From Bacteroidota bacterium (lineage in GTDB: Bacteria; Bacteroidota; Bacteroidia; Bacteroidales; DTGW01), in contig JAKPQD010000309.1 in the NCBI GenBank assembly GCA_029572965.1, forward strand, positions 16,676-80,675: a stretch of 64,000 bases of DNA, read 5' to 3'. A program made the position numbers and the translations under genes. The notes below the pieces were generated by a model. It made no database searches. It was not told where the DNA came from and worked only from the letters and a program-made list of their open reading frames with translations. This document shows positions 31,101 through 39,900 of this stretch, in pieces; within the stretch, counting starts at the first letter, position 1, and each line of letters opens with the position of its first letter.

Positions 31101-32437
31101 AGAGGAGTGTAACCCCAAGGCTCATAATAAGAGGGGAATACAGTAAGGTCAAACCCAATAAGCAATTGATAATATGACATATTGAATATACCATCATCTC
31201 CATTGAGATATGAAGGAACAAATATAACCTTTACCTTATTTGTTTCAGAAGGTGTTAATCCGTTTGCTTTTATTCTTTTCAGGATACTATCGTGCTCAGG
31301 ATAGTGTAAGTTGTGGGTAAGGATGCACTCATCGCAATGTTCATATTCCTGTCCTTTGAGTTTATTAGCTAAATCACGGCGAGGCCCATAGTGGTTTGCC
31401 GGAATAAGGATAAATGCAACTACTTCTTTGTTTAAGTGTCCAGACTTATTTATTTCTCCGAGCGAATCAATAAACAAGTCAATACCTTTGTTGCGAAATT
31501 CATAGCGTCCGCTATTGGCAATCAACAAAACATCGTCATTAATTTTAGAATCAGTTAAGGCAGATGCCACCTCAATAAGTTTTTTTCGGGCTTGCAATCT
31601 TGCCTGGTCAAATTTATCGGCAGTTGGAACAAAAGAGTCTTCAAAACCATTTGGGGTAACAACATCTACATTTTTGCCCAGAAAAGCTTCACACTCAAGG
31701 TTGGTAATTTCGCTCACAGTGGTAAAACAATCAGCATGTTGGGCAGAGTTTTTTTCAAGCGATTGTTTTGAAATAATATTAAACTCAGCAGCCTTTAGGT
31801 CAGGTATATAGTCTTTAATATTAGAATATAAGGGTTGGTTGTTGCCAGCAATAGAGCGTCCCATAGCTGTTGCATGAGTTGTAAAGACAGTACCTATTTG
31901 GGGCATCTCAGATTTAAGATATAATAAACCGCTACCAGTCATCCATTCATGGAACTGGGCAACAATTCTATCACGGACGCTGAGGTTAAATTTTGCAAAG
32001 CTCTCAATCACCCTTCCTGCGGCATATCCAAATAAGCAAGGTTCAATATAGTCCCACTGGCCGGTAATAGAATCGAGTTTATACTTTTCCCAAAACTTAG
32101 AGAAAATTGTATCTTTCTGACTAATAAAAGTGGTAAAATCAACAATAATGGCCACAGGATTGCCTGCAATATTCCAATGCCCGACTTTAATACGCAGGCC
32201 TTCTTCGGCGGCTTTGTCCCTCCATGATTTGAAAAGACGTTTATCTTCAACAAATTCGGGATTAACGACTCCATCGCGCCAAACGTCGGGCCCAATGAGG
32301 ATATAATTACTACCAAGTTGTTGCGACAGGGTCAATGCTTTTGTTGACACAACAGTATAAATGCCTCCTACCTTATTGCACACTTCCCAACTTACTTCAA
32401 ACAGATAGTCGGGCATAATCGTTGTTTTGTTACTCAT
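28187..32437 (-). CDS. Glycogen synthase (GT3) - alpha-glucan phosphorylase (GT35) fusion
   Basis: A 1416-residue cytoplasmic protein with two catalytic units for opposite steps of glycogen metabolism. Residues about 1-560 resemble eukaryote-type glycogen synthase (GT3): FEVSWEVCNKVGGIYTVV, FHEWMTGSGLLYL, and FPSYYEPWGYTPLES. After a short linker, residues about 590-1416 resemble Thermotoga-type glucan phosphorylase (GT35): YFSMEYGLHDSIKLYSGGLG, FHCNEGHAAF, and the pyridoxal-phosphate Lys in EASGTSGEKAVMNG (about K1169). One continuous frame with no frameshift. Such fusions are known in Bacteroidota. It is the last gene of the glycogen operon, 20 bp after the GH57 gene. Confidence 0.92.
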   Translation of the reverse strand: MSNKTTIMPDYLFEVSWEVCNKVGGIYTVVSTKALTLSQQLGSNYILIGPDVWRDGVVNPEFVEDKRLFKSWRDKAAEEGLRIKVGHWNIAGNPVAIIVDFTTFISQKDTIFSKFWEKYKLDSITGQWDYIEPCLFGYAAGRVIESFAKFNLSVRDRIVAQFHEWMTGSGLLYLKSEMPQIGTVFTTHATAMGRSIAGNNQPLYSNIKDYIPDLKAAEFNIISKQSLEKNSAQHADCFTTVSEITNLECEAFLGKNVDVVTPNGFEDSFVPTADKFDQARLQARKKLIEVASALTDSKINDDVLLIANSGRYEFRNKGIDLFIDSLGEINKSGHLNKEVVAFILIPANHYGPRRDLANKLKGQEYEHCDECILTHNLHYPEHDSILKRIKANGLTPSETNKVKVIFVPSYLNGDDGIFNMSYYQLLIGFDLTVFPSYYEPWGYTPLESIAFKVPTITTSLAGFGLWIKQLSMSSENAVTVIERTDINDAEVTHQIAGQILKFSNLNAEQVENARNLSFEMSRTALWKNLVSYYLKAYEIALSKVQERTSTIAETEKIETLTAAEKFSVTNDPVWKRLLVQKNIPEELHALEELSKNLWWSWNYDAIDLFRSIDPELWVKSDENPIVLLDLIPYEKILKLSKDVVFLKKLNDIYNKFLEYQNKPCKVGPKIAYFSMEYGLHDSIKLYSGGLGVLAGDYLKEASDANIDIIGVGLLYRYGYFKQVISEHGDQIAQYESQKFSQTPVQPVRDANGQWLTIHINLPGRPLIARIWRLSVGRIPLFLLDTDFEDNIEQDRSITHHLYGGDWDNRFKQELLLGVGGIRALDTLGISPDLFHCNEGHAAFIGVERLRKYIVDQNLTFAEGLELVRSSQLFTTHTPVPAGHDAFDESMMRTYMGHYPKRLKISWLQFMALGKAHPDNPSEKFSMSVLAANLSQEINGVSELHGRVSQEIFHDMYRGYAAEELNIGFVTNGVHMPTWTARPWMELYKSTFGDDFFEKQTKFETWAKIQQVPNSNIWKIRNSQRQILVDYIKDRLKDAAIKRLENPKMVVEMCDRLNKHNLTIGFARRFATYKRAHLLFNDIERLSRIVNNPSMPVQFVFAGKAHPHDKAGQDLIKLISEISKKPQFVGKIIFIPNYDMKLAKILVQGVDIWLNTPTRPLEASGTSGEKAVMNGVLHFSVLDGWWAEGYVDGAGWALPEEVTYQNNAYQDQLDAETIYNLIENEIAPLFYFRDENGLPNGWVQYIKNSIEKVASHFTMSRQLEDYNTKFYTKLYDRTLKVQANDYQLAKEMARWKKKVRSSWESIEVVSTNIPDVSREAISLGNSYVAQIELDLNELAPEDIGVELVLADLVGDESKPKVSYCQEFELVKYDGQIAQYRIEMRPQKTGVYEYGIRLFPKHPELPHRQDFNYVRWLE

Positions 32438-32457
32438 ACATTTTTAAGGTTAAAATA

Positions 32458-33867
32458 TTACGCTTTTTTAGATTTTTTTACTTTTTCTTTAGTTGTTTCT
32501 TTCTTAGCTGTCTTTTTATTAGTTTTTTCGACAACTACATCTTCTTTTGTTGGTTTTGCAGTTTTTGCAGTAGTTTTTTTAACTACCTTTTTCACTTTTT
32601 CTTTGTCAGTTTTAGCAGCTATATTATTTGTTTTCTTAGTACCATTGCCATTTGTTTTTTTAATGCCTGAATTATTTGAAGATAATGCGAGTTTGATTTT
32701 AATTTCAAAATCGCTAAGAATGTTCATGTAGTTGATAAAAGCATCGTAAGGAGAGCTGAAAGGGTTGAAATACGAATGCATGCTGCCTTTTACAAAGAAT
32801 TTGGTGCACATGTAATAAAAATGATCGCTGGTTTGAAAATACTTCCAATCGGTAAGAATTTTGGGGTCATTGGTTTGCAATACCATGTCGCGAAGATTGA
32901 AAAGTTTATAAAAAGCCTCCTTTTGCAATTCGTTACCTAACCATGCAGAAGTATCGCGTTCTTCGTCAGCCCAGGAAATAGCGTGAGGGACTGAGAGAGC
33001 TGAAATTGGCTGGAATTTTTCGATAAGGTCGGAAGGGGTGCTAAAGCTCAAGGTATTGGTGCTTAATACTTCTTTGGGAAAAGCTTTTAGAAATTCAAAG
33101 ATGCCGGATTCCTTTGGCTGGATATTTCCAAAAGTATCGTAGTTCATGAAAAGATTGAGAGTATCTTCTTTTTGATCCATGTGTTTAATCCAGGAGGTAA
33201 ATTTTTCGGCAGTCAGGGGGTATTGGTTCCAATGAACATCAGAGAACCTGAAAGTTAGGTCGTCAGATAACATGTAATTCTTGAGCAACAGTTTAAGGCG
33301 AGGATTAACAGCACTACAATATACGTAGTTTGGGCTTTTCCATCCAAGGATATGTTTAGCCCCTTCAATAATAGCTGCTTTATAGCCCATATCGGCAATC
33401 CACTCTCCTATTTCGTTATTATAGATGAGCTCAGTATTGCGAAACACGACAGGTTTTTTGCCAAATAATTTAAGGATACGCTCTTGGTGTTCTTTGACCT
33501 GATTTTCAAATTCTTCACGATTAATAAGTGATGCTAAGGTATGAGAATATGTTTCTGACAAAAATTCTACACAATTAGAAGCGGCAAGTTTTTGGAAGCT
33601 TTCTAAAACATCAGGGGCATAAAGCTCCATTTGGTCGAGGGCTGTGCCTGAGATAGAAAAAGCAACCTTAAAGCGGCAACCGTATTCTTTAAAAATTTCA
33701 AGTAATATTTTGTTGGCAGGCAAGTAACTCTTCATGGCCACTTTACGCATGATGCTTTCGTTGGAATAATCATCATAGTAATAGTGTTCTTTGCCCATTT
33801 CGAAAAAGCGGTATCTCCTGAAACGGAAAGGTTGGTGAACTTGAAAATATAAGCAAATAGTTTTCAT
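32458..33867 (-). CDS. GH57 family glycosidase with lysine-rich tail
   Basis: A 469-residue cytoplasmic protein. Residues about 1-400 form a GH57 alpha-amylase-like domain (start CLYFQVHQPFRF, LSETYSHTLASL, FRNTELIYNNEIG with the likely nucleophile Glu, and MNYDTFG with a likely catalytic Asp). It would act on alpha-glucan in glycogen breakdown or remodelling. The last 60-65 residues are low-complexity Lys/Thr/Ala sequence (repeats such as KKTTAKTAKPTK and KKTAKKETTKEK) that is not part of the GH57 fold and could bind an anionic partner; role unknown. It lies 28 bp after the GT4 gene and 20 bp before the fusion gene. Confidence 0.88.
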   Translation of the reverse strand: MKTICLYFQVHQPFRFRRYRFFEMGKEHYYYDDYSNESIMRKVAMKSYLPANKILLEIFKEYGCRFKVAFSISGTALDQMELYAPDVLESFQKLAASNCVEFLSETYSHTLASLINREEFENQVKEHQERILKLFGKKPVVFRNTELIYNNEIGEWIADMGYKAAIIEGAKHILGWKSPNYVYCSAVNPRLKLLLKNYMLSDDLTFRFSDVHWNQYPLTAEKFTSWIKHMDQKEDTLNLFMNYDTFGNIQPKESGIFEFLKAFPKEVLSTNTLSFSTPSDLIEKFQPISALSVPHAISWADEERDTSAWLGNELQKEAFYKLFNLRDMVLQTNDPKILTDWKYFQTSDHFYYMCTKFFVKGSMHSYFNPFSSPYDAFINYMNILSDFEIKIKLALSSNNSGIKKTNGNGTKKTNNIAAKTDKEKVKKVVKKTTAKTAKPTKEDVVVEKTNKKTAKKETTKEKVKKSKKA

Positions 33868-33895
33868 ATTAAGTTATTATTATTCATAATTAAGA

Positions 33896-35188
33896 TTAGG
33901 CAGAAATAGTTTGGTAATAAATAGCGCGGACATGATCTGCTGAATTTTCCCATTTGAGATTATCAACTTCTTCTTTTCCGTATGTTTTAAACATCTTTGA
34001 TAAGGCAGGATAATTGAGAATACCATATATAGCGTCAGCCAGGGCATCAATATCCCAAAAATCAACTTTTATAGCATGGTTCAACACCTCTGCAACTCCG
34101 GATTGTTTTGAGATAATTACTGGCACATTGGAGCGAATAGCCTCAAGCGGCGAAATGCCAAAAGGTTCAGAAACAGAAGGCATGACATACACATCGCTCA
34201 ATGCGTACATATTGTTAACATCGTCGCCGGCAAGAAAGCCTGTAAAGTGGAACCTGTTGGCAATGCCAAGTTGGGCAACACGCAGTACCATTTTATTCAT
34301 CATATCGCCACTACCAGCCATAACAAAGCGTACATTGTCCATGCGGTTGAGTACTTTACGTGCAGCTTCGATAAAATATTCAGGGCCTTTTTGCATGGTA
34401 ATGCGTCCAAGGAAAGTAACAATTTTATCGTCAAGATATTTTTCGTACCTTGAGGTTTCGGCTTCGTTTAATGGTTCAACGGCGTTATAAACAGTAACAA
34501 CCTTATTCGGGTTAATGCCATATTTGTTAATGACAATATCGCGAGTCCAGTTGCTCACCGTAATAATTTTATCGGCCACTTCCATTCCGCGTTTTTCAAT
34601 TTCAAAGACGCGGGGGTTAACGTTGCCACCGCTTCGGTCGAAGTCTGTTGCATGAACGTGTATCACCAAGGGTTTCCCGGAAATTTCTTTAGCCACAATA
34701 CCTGCAGGATAAGTAAGCCAGTCGTGGGCATGAATAATATCAAAACTATGTTCGGAAGCAAGCATAGAGGCTACCAGAGAATAGTTGTAAATCTCGTTAA
34801 AAAGCATAGGCCCATAACCTCCGGAGAAATTGAATCGGCCTTCAAAGTCAGATTTTACAACATTCTTATTATTATGCAAATTATACTTTTGGATAATGTT
34901 GTAATATTCGTCAAGGTCAGTATAAGGGATCAATGTGGAGTTGACCTCAATCATGTTTACTTCTTTCAAAAAGCCCTTTATATTGATCTTTTTCTGGTTG
35001 ATATAAACGTCAGAAGCCCCAATGATATGGGCTGCAGATTTATCTTCATCCCCAAAAGCTTTAGGGACAACAAAAAGAACCTCAAGGTCATTGTGCCTTG
35101 AAAGGCCTTTAGTTAAGCCATAACATGCAGTTCCCAGGCCTCCTGAAATATGTGGGGGAAATTCCCATCCAAACATTAATACTTTCAT
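33896..35188 (-). CDS. GT4 family glycosyltransferase (glycogen synthase-like)
   Basis: A 430-residue retaining glycosyltransferase with two Rossmann domains (GT-B). N-terminal MFGWEFPPHISGGLGTACYGL resembles the starch/glycogen synthase sugar-donor motif; HAHDWLTYPAG, VTVYNAVEP, FLGRITMQKGPEYFIEAA and PSVSEPFGISPLEA are GT4-type signatures including the E-x7-E region. Placement between the debranching enzyme and the GH57 gene in a glycogen operon suggests alpha-glucan synthesis. A different glycan acceptor cannot be excluded. Confidence 0.88.
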   Translation of the reverse strand: MKVLMFGWEFPPHISGGLGTACYGLTKGLSRHNDLEVLFVVPKAFGDEDKSAAHIIGASDVYINQKKINIKGFLKEVNMIEVNSTLIPYTDLDEYYNIIQKYNLHNNKNVVKSDFEGRFNFSGGYGPMLFNEIYNYSLVASMLASEHSFDIIHAHDWLTYPAGIVAKEISGKPLVIHVHATDFDRSGGNVNPRVFEIEKRGMEVADKIITVSNWTRDIVINKYGINPNKVVTVYNAVEPLNEAETSRYEKYLDDKIVTFLGRITMQKGPEYFIEAARKVLNRMDNVRFVMAGSGDMMNKMVLRVAQLGIANRFHFTGFLAGDDVNNMYALSDVYVMPSVSEPFGISPLEAIRSNVPVIISKQSGVAEVLNHAIKVDFWDIDALADAIYGILNYPALSKMFKTYGKEEVDNLKWENSADHVRAIYYQTISA

Positions 35189-35257
35189 GAATTATGTGTT
35201 TTTAGAAGTAGGTTAATAAAAAAACTTGTTATGTGCAGGTTAGAGGTTTTACATCAA

Positions 35258-37204
35258 TTATTTATCATAATCATTAATGAGTTGCTCAATGGTAATCAGG
35301 GCAGCAACACTCCAAGCCTGCGAAACAGCGCCACGAGGTTTGTGAGGAGGGTTGCCATCAAATATTTCACCAATAGTGCCAACTCCGTATTCAGTAAGTA
35401 TAGGTTCAAAACCTTCGTATATACGTTTGAGTAACGGTACGCCAGACTTTTTATAAAGCTTGATATAGGCAATACAGAATGGCTGCAACAACCAAGGCCA
35501 CACCGTGCCATTATGATAAGCTTTGTCCCGTGCAGGTTGATCGCCTTCATAAACAGGTTCGTAATGCTCATCATTAGGACTTAGAGTACGTAAGCCATAA
35601 GGGGTGAGCAATTCATTTTTCACCACTTCAATGACCTTTTGTTTTATATCATCTGGAATAAGGTTATAGTCAATAGAAGCAGCAATTATTTGGTTTGGGC
35701 GAACTTGCCAACAAGTATGTTCATTGTCCACATAGTCGGCCAGATAGCCTTTTTCTTCATTCCAGAAGGTTTCGAGGAAGCTTTTTTCAATCAGTTCAGG
35801 CAGGTGTTTGTAGGTGTTGATAAAGCGGGTATCTTTGCCAAGCTTGGCCAGGTCGAGACAAAAACATATCGCATTGTACCAAAGGGCATTAATTTCGACA
35901 TCATAGCCCATGCGGGGTGTAACAGGCTTACCGGCCACAACAGCATCCATCCATGTAAGGGCGTGGCCGTGTTCTCCGGCCCATATCAGGCCATTTTCGT
36001 GCATTCTGATATTATAAGAGATTCCGGTACGATAAGCTTCAAGGATTGTTTTCATGGTTTTGCCATAGCGTTCCCAAATTTCGGCAGCAGAATTGTGCCT
36101 GTTGACATATTGTTGCAATGCCCAAAAGAACCACATTGGGGCGTCCACAGAATTAAAGGCCGGGTTGCTATCTGAGCCCATGTTTGGGAAAAGGCCGTTT
36201 TTCATTCTGTCCACCATAGTATCCACAACAGACTTGAAAATTTTTTCGTCGTCAGTAAATAAAGTCAATCCAGGCAATGAAATGAAAGTATCGCGGCCCC
36301 AGGTGCCAAACCAGGGGAAGCCGGCAGTGATTTCGGTTTTTTTGTCTTTTTTGACAAAAAATTGTTTGGCGGCATTTTTGAGGCAACTATGAAAGGAGTT
36401 GCGTTCCTCGCGGCTATTAACTTCTTTTGCGTATATTTTGGACAATGATGCCGGCTGGGCTTCATGCAAACTGGCCGAAATGTATATAGACTCCCCTTTT
36501 TTAATGTGCATCTCGAAATAGCCGGGAACAAATAAGTCTTCTGAATAATCATATCCACGGGCTTGTTCTTCGGGGTACTCAATATTATAATTCCAGTCAG
36601 GAGCAGGAATAAATTCTACCTTTTTGGAGAACTGTATGTACAAAGCGGGATAGCCGTTGTACAATCTTGATTTTATGCCATTGGCAACATTTTCTACCCT
36701 GGTATTGGCATACATATTGGCCTTGCTAAGGGAATGGATATTGCGAAAAGCTAAAAATGGTTTAAATCTCAAAGTTGTAGGGGAATGAGCTTCTTCCAAG
36801 GTATATTTCAGTATCAACTGTTCTTCTTTCTCGACCAGAATAGATTCGCGGGTAATAACAACTCCTCCAACGCGATAGCGTGTTAATGCAACTTTTCCAA
36901 TTTCGAAATCACGTATATATTTGTGCCCTGTAGGATAATATACATCCCCAGGATATTTATGTATGGCCAGATTGAACTCTGCGTCATGTTGAATAACAGT
37001 CAAATCAAGAGAAGAAAGCATGACATGTTTTTCTCCATCAATTTCTTCTATCGGGCAAACCAACAACCCATGATATTTACGGGTGTTACAGTTAACAATT
37101 GTAGTGTGAGAGTAGGAGCCTGCACGGTTTGAACGGACAATTTCTTTGGTAAGCGAGTACTCAAGATTAACTAACTGTGTTTTGTCAAATTTAAGGTAGC
37201 TCAT
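35258..37204 (-). CDS. Glycogen debranching enzyme (GH133-type amylo-alpha-1,6-glucosidase)
   Basis: A 648-residue cytoplasmic enzyme that hydrolyses alpha-1,6 branch points. An N-terminal beta-rich domain (NTRKYHGLLV, SSLDLTV) is followed by an (alpha/alpha)6 catalytic domain with FPWFGTWGRDTFISLPG, DAPMWFFWALQQY, LTWMDAVV, YHNGTVWPWLLQPF. This pattern fits the archaeal/bacterial GDE family. It is first gene of the four-gene glycogen operon; the GT4 gene follows after 69 bp. No clear promoter was recognised upstream. Confidence 0.9.
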   Translation of the reverse strand: MSYLKFDKTQLVNLEYSLTKEIVRSNRAGSYSHTTIVNCNTRKYHGLLVCPIEEIDGEKHVMLSSLDLTVIQHDAEFNLAIHKYPGDVYYPTGHKYIRDFEIGKVALTRYRVGGVVITRESILVEKEEQLILKYTLEEAHSPTTLRFKPFLAFRNIHSLSKANMYANTRVENVANGIKSRLYNGYPALYIQFSKKVEFIPAPDWNYNIEYPEEQARGYDYSEDLFVPGYFEMHIKKGESIYISASLHEAQPASLSKIYAKEVNSREERNSFHSCLKNAAKQFFVKKDKKTEITAGFPWFGTWGRDTFISLPGLTLFTDDEKIFKSVVDTMVDRMKNGLFPNMGSDSNPAFNSVDAPMWFFWALQQYVNRHNSAAEIWERYGKTMKTILEAYRTGISYNIRMHENGLIWAGEHGHALTWMDAVVAGKPVTPRMGYDVEINALWYNAICFCLDLAKLGKDTRFINTYKHLPELIEKSFLETFWNEEKGYLADYVDNEHTCWQVRPNQIIAASIDYNLIPDDIKQKVIEVVKNELLTPYGLRTLSPNDEHYEPVYEGDQPARDKAYHNGTVWPWLLQPFCIAYIKLYKKSGVPLLKRIYEGFEPILTEYGVGTIGEIFDGNPPHKPRGAVSQAWSVAALITIEQLINDYDK

Positions 37205-37557
37205 AGATTTTAAGGTTTGTATAAAATTGAATTATAAACAATTACAATGCCAATTTTATTAGATGTTTAATATTTTTAATATTTTTAAAGTTATGAAATA
37301 TTACGTTACCTGTCAAGTTGAAAAAAATAAATTAATATTTTTTTAATGTTTAATATTTCTTGTAAAATCCGCTAAATGAATATCTTATAAATTCAGAAGA
37401 GATATAACTATCAAACAAAAACGATGATTTATCACTCATAAACACGTATTGGTCTATAAGAATTTAGATTCGGTCAAAAAAATAAGTTTAGAAGTAAATT
37501 ACGTCAAACCCGAAATAAAAAATAAATTTGTCCAGAATTTAAATGAATACAAGCTAC
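37205..37557 (+). promoter_or_regulatory. AT-rich divergent promoter region with a -7 element for the lipoprotein genes
   Basis: A gene-free region between the glycogen operon (minus) and the first lipoprotein gene (plus). It holds a good plus-strand -7 match TAAATTTG at 37523-37530, and a 13-bp direct repeat ATGTTTAATATTT at 37263-37275 and 37346-37358 in very AT-rich sequence. No minus-strand promoter or regulator site was recognised with confidence. Confidence 0.5.
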
Positions 37558-38727
37558 ATGAAAAAAGTGAATTTTCTTTTGGGGATATTGACAATAGGGT
37601 TGTTTGTAACATCATGCAGTAACGAAGAAAGCTTTAAAGTTAAGGGCAAACTGCGTAATGCATCGGGGGAGATGCTGTTTTTAAAAGAGCTTACCATCTC
37701 TGATATAAAAACAATAGACTCTGTAATAGTTGACAACGATGGTAGTTTTGTTTTAAAAGGCATAAATAATAAAATAGCATTTTATACACTTGGCTTAGAC
37801 AAGAAGAATACGCTTACATTGGTTATAAAACCGGGGGACAAGATTTTTGTGCAGGCAGATGCTAAAGATTTGCCGAACGAATATGATGTAAAAGGCTCGG
37901 AAGAGTCACAGTTAGTGAAGAAACTGACAATAAAACTTAACGAGACCTTAGAAAAGATAAACCAGTTGGGCAAAACATTCCATGACAGCATAGGAAGTAA
38001 AAATCTTTTAAAAATCAAATCGGAGTTAGATTCGGTATATAAAATCATTGAGAGTGACCAAAAAAGTTTTTCTATCAATTTTATTAGGGAAAACAAAGGG
38101 ACGCTAGCCTCGGTTATGGCATTGTACCAACAAATGACGCCAAGAAAATCATTATTTACGCCGGCCAATGATTATGCTATATTTAAAGAGGTAGATTCGG
38201 TAATGATGCAAACTTATCCGGAAGCAGATGCAGTACAATCGTTACACAGTTTAGTTGGTAACATTTCAGAGGAATACATACGTAAGGTACAGATAGAACA
38301 AAGACTTACCAAGGGGGCACCCATCCCAGAAATAAATTTGCCAGATTTCAACAATCAGCCTTTGGCATTAAGCAGTTTAAGGGGGAAATACGTATTAGTC
38401 CTTTTTTGGGCTTCATCAAACCAGAAAAGTATAGAAGCAAGTAAAGAATTTATAGGACAATACTGGCGATACAAGAATGTAGGCTTTGATGTTTACCATG
38501 TTTGCATAGATAAGAGCCGTGATGCATGGCTAAAAGCTATTACTGTGAATGGGTTTCCGTGGCACAATGTTTCGGATCTGAAAATGTGGGATTCTCCGGT
38601 AGTTGCGTTATTCGGAATAGAGGAATTGCCGTTCAATCTTTTTATAGACAAAGAAGGCAAAATTGTTGAGAAACAGATTACATCGCAAAAGTTGGCAGAA
38701 AGACTTAAAGAAATATTTAAATACTAA
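37558..38727 (+). CDS. Thioredoxin-fold lipoprotein (TlpA/DUF4369-like) lacking CxxC, first of a pair
   Basis: A 389-residue predicted lipoprotein with signal MKKVNFLLGILTIG and lipobox VTSC. A DUF4369-like N-terminal domain (about 25-130) precedes a helical linker and a thioredoxin/TlpA domain (about 255-389) with LRGKYVLVLFWAS. Where active members have WCGPC, this has SNQKS (Asn 288, Ser 291), so neither redox Cys is present. The cis-Pro (ELPFNLFID) is retained. The start at ATG 37558 is preferred over 37543 because it leaves a canonical signal peptide. A paralogue follows 18 bp on; both lack the motif. A non-redox role is inferred. Confidence 0.82.
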   Translation: MKKVNFLLGILTIGLFVTSCSNEESFKVKGKLRNASGEMLFLKELTISDIKTIDSVIVDNDGSFVLKGINNKIAFYTLGLDKKNTLTLVIKPGDKIFVQADAKDLPNEYDVKGSEESQLVKKLTIKLNETLEKINQLGKTFHDSIGSKNLLKIKSELDSVYKIIESDQKSFSINFIRENKGTLASVMALYQQMTPRKSLFTPANDYAIFKEVDSVMMQTYPEADAVQSLHSLVGNISEEYIRKVQIEQRLTKGAPIPEINLPDFNNQPLALSSLRGKYVLVLFWASSNQKSIEASKEFIGQYWRYKNVGFDVYHVCIDKSRDAWLKAITVNGFPWHNVSDLKMWDSPVVALFGIEELPFNLFIDKEGKIVEKQITSQKLAERLKEIFKY

Positions 38728-38745
38728 TACATATAGAGATTTATT

Positions 38746-39900
38746 ATGATAAAAAAGTATATTGGCAAGGCATGCGTGATATTTCTATCAGCTATTATTT
38801 GTTTTACCTCGTGTACAAAAGAAAAATATAGAGTAAACGGCGTATTGGAAAGATGGAAGAATACCAAAATATATTGGACCGAGTACAACATTACTTCTGA
38901 AAAACTTATAGATTCGGCCCAAACAGACCAAAACGGGAAATTTGTATTAAAAGGAGAATTACAGGCCCCTGGCATATTCAAACTATATGTGGCACGCGAC
39001 AATTATTTGCTTTTGGCCATTGCCCCGGGCGAGAAAATTGATCTAAACTGTCCTTCTTCAAAAATTTATGAAAACTATCAGGTGGAAGGCTCAGCATATT
39101 CAAAAGAAGCAAAACTGTTGCAGGACCAGTTGAACAACACGGTTAAAGCTATAGATTCGATAAGCAAAACTAACCAGTCTAAAGATAGCATGAATATAGC
39201 CATTAAGAAAATTTATGACCAACAGCATAGTTTTTCGGTAAAATTTGTTTTGGAACACCTTCGATCACCTTCAAGCATTATTTGTTTGTTCCAGCAAACA
39301 GATTCACAAACCTATGTGATGGGGAAAATTCGAGACATGCAATATTTGAAACTTGCTTCAGATACGCTAAAGAAGTATTTTCCGGAGTCGAAACCTGTAA
39401 AAGCATTGTGGGTAGAAAGAAACCGAATATTTGAACAACTCAAAAATGCGAAATCGCAAGGCAAATATCTTGAAGCAGAAGTAAGAACATTTCCTGAAAT
39501 TAAGTTGCCTTCAAAAGATGGCGATACCATCAAGTTAAGCCAGGTAGTTGAAAAATCGAAGTTGACATTGTTGCTATTTTGGACACCTACAAATTCAGAT
39601 TGCGTGGTTGTAATGAAAAGCATAAATAATCTGATTGAAAGATATGGTAATAAAGGGTTAGAGGTGTATAATGTTGCTTTATTCAATGATATAGGATATT
39701 GGAGTAATTTTATAGATAAAGCGCAGCTTAAAGGATACCAAGTAATTGATGAAAACGTGGGCAATTCGGTATATAGCAGTATATACAATGTGCAGTTTAT
39801 ACCTTCGATATACCTCATTAATAAAGAAAAAGGAGTGTTGACAATAAACGTTTTTGGCGAAAAACTTGAAACCGAAATAAAGAAGTACCTTGGCAAGTAA
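38746..39900 (+). CDS. Thioredoxin-fold lipoprotein (TlpA/DUF4369-like) lacking CxxC, second of a pair
   Basis: A 384-residue predicted lipoprotein with signal ending ICFTSC (lipobox). The layout matches the preceding gene: DUF4369-like domain, helical linker, TlpA domain with LTLLLFWTPTNSDC. The nucleophilic Cys position is Asn (about 283), while the second Cys is kept (C286), so it cannot perform CxxC chemistry. Cis-Pro is kept (FIPSIYLI). It begins 18 bp after its paralogue and its 3' end overlaps the next gene by 11 bases. Probably a tandem duplication with loss of redox function. Confidence 0.82.
   Translation: MIKKYIGKACVIFLSAIICFTSCTKEKYRVNGVLERWKNTKIYWTEYNITSEKLIDSAQTDQNGKFVLKGELQAPGIFKLYVARDNYLLLAIAPGEKIDLNCPSSKIYENYQVEGSAYSKEAKLLQDQLNNTVKAIDSISKTNQSKDSMNIAIKKIYDQQHSFSVKFVLEHLRSPSSIICLFQQTDSQTYVMGKIRDMQYLKLASDTLKKYFPESKPVKALWVERNRIFEQLKNAKSQGKYLEAEVRTFPEIKLPSKDGDTIKLSQVVEKSKLTLLLFWTPTNSDCVVVMKSINNLIERYGNKGLEVYNVALFNDIGYWSNFIDKAQLKGYQVIDENVGNSVYSSIYNVQFIPSIYLINKEKGVLTINVFGEKLETEIKKYLGK

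Noticed and set aside
32458..32660. Lysine-rich end of the GH57 gene read as a frameshifted or misassembled tail
   Set aside because: The frame is continuous with the GH57 domain, codon use is ordinary, the stop is in frame and the next gene starts 20 bp later.
37205..37542. AT-rich repeats read as a replication origin
   Set aside because: No DnaA-box cluster, dnaA or dnaN gene is nearby, and the repeat is only 13 bp in AT-rich sequence that can produce such matches by chance.
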